Source: Acidobacteriaceae bacterium
Lineage (GTDB): Bacteria; Acidobacteriota; Terriglobia; Terriglobales; Acidobacteriaceae
Assembly: GCA_030044455.1 (NCBI GenBank)
Contig: JASHVU010000302.1
Coordinates: 1-5,374, forward strand
Length of the DNA stretch: 5,374 bases
Reading direction: 5' to 3'
The notes under the pieces are model-generated. The model worked only from the letters and a program-made list of their open reading frames with translations. It did no database searches and was not told where the DNA came from. This document shows, one piece after another, positions 1-4,745 of this stretch; the first letter of the stretch is position 1; every line of letters starts with the position of its first letter. The translations under genes were made by a program, and so were the position numbers.

Positions 1-284
1 TCCCGCAACCCGGCGACCACGTCTGCGGTTTCGACTGCCTTCACGTGAGACTGCAACTTCGGCCAGGACGCGAATCCACATTCGCTCGCAATCGCCAGTT
101 GCGCATCCGCAAGAGCGAACGGCAATGCGGCAACCTGTTCTTCCGTCAGTTTTCTCCAGCGCGAATGACTTTCGCGAATGCGGGTCAAGGCGAGGGGGTC
201 GGCCGCCTGCTGGCCTTTCAATAATGCTTTGGCTTGTTTCCTGAGTTGTTCGAGACTGGGATTCGGCGGAAGCTGCTGCGGCAT
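1..284 (-). CDS. Ankyrin-type N-terminal cap protein, 5' part only (C-terminus outside window)
   Basis: 94 complete codons are visible, starting at the ATG 284-282 and running off the left edge without a stop. The start is supported by a strong ribosome site, AAAGGAG at 297-291, six bases upstream. The product is hydrophilic with no signal peptide, so probably cytoplasmic. It begins MPQQLPPNPSLEQLRKQAKA and carries the signature LADAQLAIASECGFASWPKL at about residues 63-82. From general knowledge this 'PxLExLRKQAKxLL ... DAQLxIAxExGFxSWPKLxxHV' module sits at the N-terminus of many ankyrin-repeat proteins of Acidobacteria, Planctomycetes and related groups, and sometimes precedes other domains such as glyoxalase-like ones. 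The domain that would define function lies outside the window, so ankyrin repeats are inferred and not seen. It lies 221 bp downstream of the regulator on the same strand, probably a separate unit given its own strong ribosome site. Confidence 0.65.
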   Translation of the reverse strand, partial: MPQQLPPNPSLEQLRKQAKALLKGQQAADPLALTRIRESHSRWRKLTEEQVAALPFALADAQLAIASECGFASWPKLQSHVKAVETADVVAGLR

Positions 285-285
285 G

Positions 286-505
286 AAAATCTCCTTTCCG
301 TTCGTGGCCTGTGTCCGCACCGCAGGCAGAAAGAAGATTCGCAACTTGTGGTCTTGCCAATCTGTGAGGGTGGGCTTAGCCCTTTCCGCGGACCGGATGC
401 GCCCCTGGCGCCGAAATCCACGCTAATTCCTCACTCGTGACAAAGTCAACGTCAACCGCCCGGGCCGTCGCGTCGAGAGGGGAAGTCAAGCGACCGGATA
501 AGCGC
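286..505. other. Intergenic gap between regulator and ankyrin-cap gene
   Basis: About 220 bp with no convincing gene; the short open frames here have no recognisable protein. On the minus strand, the direction of both flanking genes, there is a tandem TTGACG-TTGACT (plus-strand GTCAACGTCAAC near 444-455) that could hold a -35 box, but no good -10 follows at the right distance. Two small inverted repeats are present: GCGCC-cct-GGCGC at 399-411 and GGGC-tta-GCCC around 372-382. Neither is followed by a T-run on the minus strand, so neither is a convincing terminator for the regulator. Confidence 0.4.
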
Positions 506-2410
506 TCACCCAGCCTTTTTCACTTCGGCAATGAGCTGCTGAAACGCCGCATCGGAGCGAAGAGCTTGAAACGCTGGGTCCTGCTCCACGTAAATCATCC
601 AGCCTTCGTGATCGTGTAAGGCGCTCTCAAGGACGGCGAGCGCCGCAGTGTTATCTCCAAGAGCGGCCAGGCACCGCGCGCCGTCCACTTTGCTGCCAAC
701 GTAGTAAGCGGTGTCGTTAATTGTGCCGCAGGCGCGCAGCGCAGCCGCATAACCCTTGGTGTGGTAGACATCGAGGATTTCCTGCTGCATCTTGGCGTCG
801 TTGAGGCCGCGAAGGACCCACTCGAACTGCTCTGCGCCATGGGTCTGATCGCCCATCGCCGCGTAGACGTACCAGAGCTTGTAATGAGCGGGCAGAAAAT
901 TGGGATTCTCAGCGATGACTTGCTGCATCAGTTGCACCGCCTGGGGAAAACGCTCTTCGTACTCATAGAGCCAGGCCTGGTTGGCGCGCAGAATGGGCGA
1001 CCGCGGATCGACATCGAGCGCATCTTGCATTTGCTGCTCGGCTTCGTCGAAACGTCCCGCGGTCATAAGCATCTGTTCATACCAGTGATGGGCATTCACA
1101 TTATTGGGCTCAAGAGCGATGGCCCTGCGGAATTCCGTCTCCGCCGCAGCCTGATTCCATTGGTAGTACCAGGTCGAAAATCCCAGCGCTGCGTGCGCCT
1201 CGGCCAGCGAAGGGTCGAGTGAGATCGCCTGCTCGGCGGCGGCCCAGGCCTGGCTGCGTGCGGTTCCGGGGTCCATCCAACTGTATTGCCCCATTAGGTT
1301 GTAGGTATCGGCGAGCTGCGCATAAGCCTCGGCATATTTGGGATCGATGGCCACGGCGCTCGAGAAGCTCTCAATTGCCTGTTCGAATCCGCTCTTGGAC
1401 CGTTGCGACAAAAAGTACAACCCCTTTAGATAGGCGTCGTGAGCCTCAAACTTACCCGGCCGGTACCTGGTCTGCTGCAGCGTGGGCACATGCAGTGAAA
1501 GCGCGTGACCCACTGAATCCGCCGTGCTGGACTCAAACTCGAACTGGTCGCTGAGGTCCCCCTTGTATACGTCGGCCCACACGCGTGATTGATCGTCGAT
1601 GCGGATCAGTTGCGCCGAAACACGCACCGCGTCCCCCTGTTGCTCAAGACTGCCTTCAACCAGGTACTGAACCTTGAGTTCGCGGCCAATTTGCGCCAGC
1701 GACTTGCTGGTGTTGGCGTACGTGCGAGCCGATGCCGGCGCAATCACCCGCAGCCGGCCCGGAGCAAGCGCCCCCAGCCGGGCGATCAATTCCTCGGTAA
1801 TGCCGTTGCAAATGTAATCGCGAGAGACGTCGCCGGTGCTGTTGACGAAAGGCATGACCGCGATGGAGATGACGGGCATGTGGGTGTCGTGCCAGTGCAC
1901 GGCGAAGAAGACCGCACCGGTCAGCAGGACGCACGCCAGAGCGGCGCCAATAATCGCTTTAAACGACGGCCTGTGGGGTAGGTGGACGGACGGCGGAGGC
2001 TCAATCGGAGGGGGCGCTGCCGGCTCAGCGGGAACGACCCCGGTGAGCAGGGGCTCGACTACTTCCGAGACCAATTCCACTTTGGCCACGAAGCGGTAAC
2101 CGCGGCCGCGGACAGTCTCAATGTAACGAGGCGACTGCGAGTCGTCGTCCAGCGCCTCGCGCAGCTTGCTCATGGCCGCGTTCAGTCCGTCCTCAAAGTC
2201 GACAAAGGTGTCGTTCGGCCAAAGGTGTTCGTGCAACTCCTTGCGGCCAACCAGCTCACCCCGGCGCTCAGCCAGAACCAGCAAAAGATTGCGCGGCTTC
2301 TCCTGCAATCGTATGGGCCTGCCATTCTTGCTCAAGTCTCCGGAATGAAGATCGAGAGAAAACGGCCCGAAGCGGGCCTGAGCCCGCATAAATGAAGGAG
2401 AAGTTACCAT
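506..2410 (-). CDS. CadC-like transmembrane transcriptional regulator with TolB-like domain and TPR repeats
   Basis: 634 residues. In order: OmpR/CadC-type winged helix (about 13-107), with the recognition-helix region GLNAAMSKLREAL at 75-87 and the C-terminal hairpin signature YIETVRGRGYRF at 96-107; a proline-rich linker (about 119-140); one membrane segment (about 143-165); a TolB-N/FlgO-like alpha/beta domain (about 172-300, with IAVMPF and GITEELIARL); then TPR-type helical repeats (about 314-530) with classic A-x-DP-x-xAEA-x-A-x-LG turns; and a further helical tail. The expected topology is DNA-binding domain in the cytoplasm and TolB/TPR part outside. This is a one-component membrane regulator, as in CadC, ToxR and the large Acidobacterial family. 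Ligand and targets are unknown. It has no phosphoacceptor domain. The ATG at 2410-2408 has no clear Shine-Dalgarno and an in-frame stop lies at 2449-2447; Met8 (2389-2387) is an alternative start that keeps the whole domain. Confidence 0.9.
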   Translation of the reverse strand: MVTSPSFMRAQARFGPFSLDLHSGDLSKNGRPIRLQEKPRNLLLVLAERRGELVGRKELHEHLWPNDTFVDFEDGLNAAMSKLREALDDDSQSPRYIETVRGRGYRFVAKVELVSEVVEPLLTGVVPAEPAAPPPIEPPPSVHLPHRPSFKAIIGAALACVLLTGAVFFAVHWHDTHMPVISIAVMPFVNSTGDVSRDYICNGITEELIARLGALAPGRLRVIAPASARTYANTSKSLAQIGRELKVQYLVEGSLEQQGDAVRVSAQLIRIDDQSRVWADVYKGDLSDQFEFESSTADSVGHALSLHVPTLQQTRYRPGKFEAHDAYLKGLYFLSQRSKSGFEQAIESFSSAVAIDPKYAEAYAQLADTYNLMGQYSWMDPGTARSQAWAAAEQAISLDPSLAEAHAALGFSTWYYQWNQAAAETEFRRAIALEPNNVNAHHWYEQMLMTAGRFDEAEQQMQDALDVDPRSPILRANQAWLYEYEERFPQAVQLMQQVIAENPNFLPAHYKLWYVYAAMGDQTHGAEQFEWVLRGLNDAKMQQEILDVYHTKGYAAALRACGTINDTAYYVGSKVDGARCLAALGDNTAALAVLESALHDHEGWMIYVEQDPAFQALRSDAAFQQLIAEVKKAG

Positions 2411-2676
2411 AGCCAGTGAATTTGACCGACGGGGCCCGATAGACGGCTATATCGTAAGGATCTTGAGTAGCAATACGATACCACAACTCGGACTTGAAGA
2501 GTGTAAAATCGTTGATTACTTTATTAAAATCAAATAGTTAAGACTTCAGGTAAAAATCAGACAGAATTAAGGTAGCGTCCATTGACCAAGTCAGTTGGGG
2601 GCTCGTACCTTGCAGACATCTGGGAGCGGTGATTCAGTAATCAAGACTGTTTCCGTTCCCCAGGAGATTTCCCCAA
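2411..2676. promoter_or_regulatory. Divergent intergenic region with AT-rich core, dyads and repeated TAAAATC motif
   Basis: This 266-bp stretch separates two divergently transcribed genes and must hold both promoters. Seen directly: a 7-bp inverted repeat TATCGTA 2450-2456 / TACGATA 2474-2480; a second dyad TTGATT 2512-2517 / AATCAA 2528-2533; and TAAAATC at 2504-2510 and 2525-2531 (21 bp apart), with a near copy TAAAAATC at 2551-2558. The core 2501-2575 is much more AT-rich than its surroundings. Weak promoter candidates: for the regulator (minus) TTGCTA 2473-2468, 16 bp, TATAGC 2451-2446; for the small protein (plus) TTGACC 2582-2587, 18 bp, TACCTT 2606-2611. The first dyad flanks and partly overlaps the minus-strand candidate boxes. 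Promoter boxes are guesses; the repeats are certain. Confidence 0.5.
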
Positions 2677-3069
2677 ATGCGGCAAATGTTAAAAGTACAA
2701 CCTGTGAGGGTCCCATTTCGCTTGACCGGATTGTCGGTTTTGGCCTTTGGCATGGTTTTCGTATTGTTTCTGGGCCTTCCCTCTGCGCATGCGCAGACGC
2801 CGATTGGAACGGCTGAGTCCTGCTTCGAAGCGGGACCGGATCATGTTCCAGTCTTCACAGTAACCCCGGTACCGCCGGTGCGGCCCGGGTTTCAAGCACA
2901 GTCACCTATGCAGTTTCCCGTCGTAGCTTCGGCAACCGCCGCAAGGCTGATGCCTGCGAGCTTCACACCGATCAAAGCTCAGCCCACACACGTGCTGAAT
3001 GCAGCGAGCAAAGGTCGCTGGATACCGACGTTGAGGAAATCGCCTGAATTCCTTGTGTCGGGGCGATAG
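2677..3069 (+). CDS. Small secreted protein of unknown function
   Basis: 130 residues; I do not recognise a family. The ATG at 2677 has AGGAG at 2662-2666, ten bases upstream, which supports this start; Met4 is a possible alternative. The N-terminus is a clear Sec signal peptide: basic n-region (R2, K6, R11, R15), hydrophobic core about 17-34 and a signal peptidase I site AHA|Q after residue 39. The predicted mature part is about 91 residues, starts QTPIGTAESC, has a single cysteine (C49), a proline/valine-rich stretch at about 57-66 (VPVFTVTPVPPVRP region), several further prolines, and a basic tail with K112 and R120. There are no transmembrane helices after the signal and no repeats. It is divergent from the membrane regulator and convergent with the glucanase. 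It could be a periplasmic or secreted lineage-specific protein. Coding status rests on the ribosome site and signal peptide. Confidence 0.65.
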   Translation: MRQMLKVQPVRVPFRLTGLSVLAFGMVFVLFLGLPSAHAQTPIGTAESCFEAGPDHVPVFTVTPVPPVRPGFQAQSPMQFPVVASATAARLMPASFTPIKAQPTHVLNAASKGRWIPTLRKSPEFLVSGR

Positions 3070-3085
3070 AACTGGCTACGAAAAT

Positions 3086-3109
3086 ATGCGGCTTCCCCCG
3101 GGGCCGCAT
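3086..3109. terminator. Strong hairpin, possible bidirectional terminator
   Basis: ATGCGGC 3086-3092 pairs exactly with GCCGCAT 3103-3109, and two G-U pairs plus one C-G extend the stem to about ten pairs closing a four-C loop. It lies 17 bp after the stop of the small secreted protein. On the plus strand it is followed only by a short TTTGT after the next hairpin; on the minus strand it is followed by TATTTT, giving a better U-tract. The tract is modest in both directions, so terminator function is inferred, but position between convergent genes fits. Confidence 0.5.
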
Positions 3110-3126
3110 GCGGGTTTGTATCCCGC
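3110..3126. repeat. Second hairpin directly abutting the first
   Basis: GCGGG 3110-3114 pairs with CCCGC 3122-3126 around a seven-base loop TTTGTAT. It begins at the base after the first hairpin ends, so an RNA from the plus strand would carry two stacked stems. It may assist termination or protect the 3' end of the small-protein transcript; neither role is shown by sequence alone. Confidence 0.4.
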
Positions 3127-3282
3127 TACCTGACAGCTCAGCAGCCGGCCTTCATCTCAGAGGCAAAGTTGAGCTGCAAGTGGTCGCCGGAGGCGGTTCC
3201 GGGTTATTAACGATTCGTTCGCCCGCTTGGTTCGCGGTGCTCTCGCCAAACTGGTCAATAAAACGAGACTTCGGGTAGTGGT

Positions 3283-3371
3283 TCAGTTTGAAGGGTGCGG
3301 GCTTCAGCCAGCATCTTAATTGAGCAAAATGATCGTGGCTTTAACCCATGAGGCAGGCTTTTTCAAACTGA
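3283..3371. repeat. 89-bp inverted-repeat element (REP/MITE-like)
   Basis: Perfect 10-bp terminal arms: TCAGTTTGAA 3283-3292 and TTCAAACTGA 3362-3371, extendable inward by two G-U pairs in RNA. Inside, GGGCTTCAGCC 3299-3309 and GGCTTTAACCC 3337-3347 are imperfect reverse complements (8 of 11). The left inner part also makes its own hairpin, TGC-g-GGC at 3296-3302 with GCC-a-GCA at 3307-3313 and loop TTCA. GGCAGG 3352-3357 can instead pair with CCTGCC 3372-3377, which would compete with the right arm. It is intergenic and has no coding capacity. The design resembles dispersed palindromic intergenic repeats of Acidobacteria with GGCTxAAGCC and CCCTTCAAA words, recalled from general knowledge and not verified here. 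Only one copy is in this window, so repeat status is inferred. Confidence 0.5.
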
Positions 3372-3422
3372 CCTGCCACCAGACTCCAATTGCGTGAACC
3401 TCTGCAAACCGTTTCGAGCCCC

Positions 3423-4601
3423 TCAATTCGCATAAATGCGCACGTACTGCACCTGCATGGTCGAGGGAAAGACCGTGGTCGAGTCTACGTTTCCCGGCCA
3501 GTCTCCTCCCACTGCAAGGTTTAATAAGATGAACTCCGGGCCTGAGTCAAAAGGCCATGGAGTAGGCGACCAGGTCGAGTCGGTCGACTTGTAGGTCGCG
3601 TAGATATTGGATGGGCTGTCCACGTAGTACTGGATCTCTCCTTTTGTCCAGATCATGCCGTAGGTGTGCGTCGCCGCCGCGGAAAACCCATTCGTTGTGT
3701 AGCGCTCGGAGCCGCTTTCCTCACTACTGGAGCTGGCGCCGCCGTGCACCGAGCCGGCAATCCAGTCATAACCTGGAGCCGCACCCGTCCCTGGGCCGCC
3801 AAACGGCGTATTGCTGCCGTCGATGTGCTCCATAATGTCGAGTTCGCCGCATGCAGGCCAGTTGATCGTGGCGATACTGTTGCCCAGCATCCAGAACGCG
3901 GGCCACATGCCCTGCGACTCCGGCAGCGTCATCTGCGCCTCGATGCGGCCATATTGGAAGCTGAACAGCCCCTGCGATTTGAGCCGCGCCGACGTGTAGA
4001 CAGCGATGGTCGGGCTCTCCGCGACGATGTTCAGGCCGCCCCCGGGAGCGATGAATGCATTGGGACTCTGGGGGTTGCAGGGGCTGGTCGTCGAACCCCA
4101 CGCGCAATAGGTCTCCTGCTCATTATTCCCGCAGCACTGATACCCGGTGTCGTAGGTCCATATTGCCGGGTTCGGTTCTGCGTTCGAACTGCCGGAGTTT
4201 GCGAATTCGTCGCTCCACACCAGTGTGCCCGACGCAATATTGGCCGAGAACGCCTGCGTGGTAACGCTGCTGTTGGTGTCGCCGGAGGCCGTGGCGATCG
4301 CATTGACCGTAAGGTTAGATGCTACGAGGAACGGAGCAATGTACTGCGTGGATGACATGGTCGGCGTCGAACCGTCGATGGTGTAGTAAATCGTCGCACC
4401 TGAAGTGGCGCTGGCCAGCGACACGATGACTGCGCCGTTCTGCGCTCCGTTGCTGGTTGAGGTCGAAATGGTTGGCGCCGCCGCCTGCGGAGTCGTGGTC
4501 CCAGTGCCTGTTCCCGTGGAACCATTACCGCTGCCACAACCGGCCACTAGAAAAGTCAGGGCAAGCACAAACCGCAAACGATAATCATAGAAGGATGACA
4601 T
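3423..4601 (-). CDS. GH16 family endo-beta-1,3-glucanase-like lipoprotein with chitobiase-C-type domain
   Basis: 392 residues. The N-terminus is a lipoprotein signal with lipobox VAGC and lipidated C22, followed by a Gly/Ser/Thr linker (23-37). Residues about 43-118 resemble the CHB_HEX_C_1 (chitobiase/hexosaminidase C-terminal, Fn3-like) domain, with IYYTIDGSTPT at 71-81. Residues about 128-392 are the GH16 beta-jelly-roll: WSDEF 129-133, GRIEAQ 218-223, MWPAFWMLG 232-240, the catalytic GELDIMEH 252-259 (nucleophile E253, D255, acid/base E258, in the beta-bulge form typical of laminarinases), and LNLAVGGDWPG 360-370. All catalytic residues are present, so it is likely active on beta-1,3- or mixed-linked glucans at the outer membrane or cell surface. 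Exact substrate is not certain. Five cysteines in the mature domain (156, 157, 166, 175, 251) may form disulfides. Start ATG 4601-4599 has AGGAG 4616-4612, ten bases upstream. Confidence 0.92.
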   Translation of the reverse strand: MSSFYDYRLRFVLALTFLVAGCGSGNGSTGTGTGTTTPQAAAPTISTSTSNGAQNGAVIVSLASATSGATIYYTIDGSTPTMSSTQYIAPFLVASNLTVNAIATASGDTNSSVTTQAFSANIASGTLVWSDEFANSGSSNAEPNPAIWTYDTGYQCCGNNEQETYCAWGSTTSPCNPQSPNAFIAPGGGLNIVAESPTIAVYTSARLKSQGLFSFQYGRIEAQMTLPESQGMWPAFWMLGNSIATINWPACGELDIMEHIDGSNTPFGGPGTGAAPGYDWIAGSVHGGASSSSEESGSERYTTNGFSAAATHTYGMIWTKGEIQYYVDSPSNIYATYKSTDSTWSPTPWPFDSGPEFILLNLAVGGDWPGNVDSTTVFPSTMQVQYVRIYAN

Positions 4602-4745
4602 ACAAACAAATCTCCTCGACCCGAAACATTAGAACGCTGCTAGCTGAACCGTCAACTGGCTTCAAATGCTGCGAGCCGTAGTGGGCCGGGCGGATCTCGG
4701 CGCGAGTCAGAACTAATATGCCGGATCAATAAGATAGGATGTGTC
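4602..4745. other. Divergent intergenic region between glucanase and aminopeptidase genes
   Basis: 144 bp. It holds the good minus-strand promoter listed separately. For the plus-strand aminopeptidase, -10-like TAATAT (4714-4719) and TAAGAT (4730-4735) occur, but neither has a recognisable -35 at 16-18 bp. A short palindrome CTCG-gcg-CGAG lies at about 4697-4707. No clear shared operator is seen. Confidence 0.4.
4628..4655 (-). promoter_or_regulatory. Predicted sigma-70-type promoter of the GH16 gene
   Basis: Read on the minus strand: -35 TTGACG (4655-4650, five of six), 16-bp spacer, -10 TCTAAT (4633-4628, five of six). A start point about seven bases on gives a 5' leader of roughly 20 bases that still contains the AGGAG ribosome site. 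Best promoter match in the window; not experimentally known. Confidence 0.55.

Larger units (their letters stand above)
3070..3422. other. 353-bp gene-free gap between convergent genes, rich in inverted repeats
   Basis: No plausible coding sequence is seen on either strand. The left part holds two adjacent hairpins (3086-3109 and 3110-3126). The middle has a 7-bp inverted repeat CAGCTCA 3134-3140 / TGAGCTG 3170-3176. The right part holds the 89-bp inverted-repeat element 3283-3371. The word CAAACTG, which forms the right arm of that element, also occurs alone at 3247-3253. The region is where both convergent transcripts should end. Confidence 0.6.

Noticed and set aside
444..455. Tandem GTCAAC repeat, considered as a promoter or operator for the ankyrin-cap gene
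   Set aside because: Two copies of a six-base word with no suitable -10 box at 16-18 bp are too little to call a site.
761..1222. Plus-strand open frame (about 153 codons) antisense to the TPR part of the regulator
   Set aside because: It is opposite clear TPR coding sequence, has no ribosome site or known domain, and is best explained as a shadow frame.
2268..2486. Minus-strand frame upstream of and overlapping the regulator start
   Set aside because: It overlaps the regulator's winged-helix coding sequence in a different frame, and its translation has no recognisable features; it is not a credible leader peptide.
3134..3176. CAGCTCA/TGAGCTG inverted repeat, considered as a structured RNA
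   Set aside because: Seven pairs across a 29-base loop can arise by chance in a region of this length; no further pairing supports it.
3070..3422. Possible tRNA, small RNA gene or CRISPR remnant in the gene-free gap
   Set aside because: No cloverleaf with a T-loop GTTCRA-type box, no regularly spaced direct repeats, and no promoter pointing into a compact terminator were found.
3666..4355. Long plus-strand open frame (about 229 codons) antisense to the glucanase
   Set aside because: It lies wholly opposite a gene with intact GH16 catalytic motifs, its translation is arginine/alanine-rich with no recognisable domain, and it is the kind of frame that GC-rich coding DNA produces by chance.
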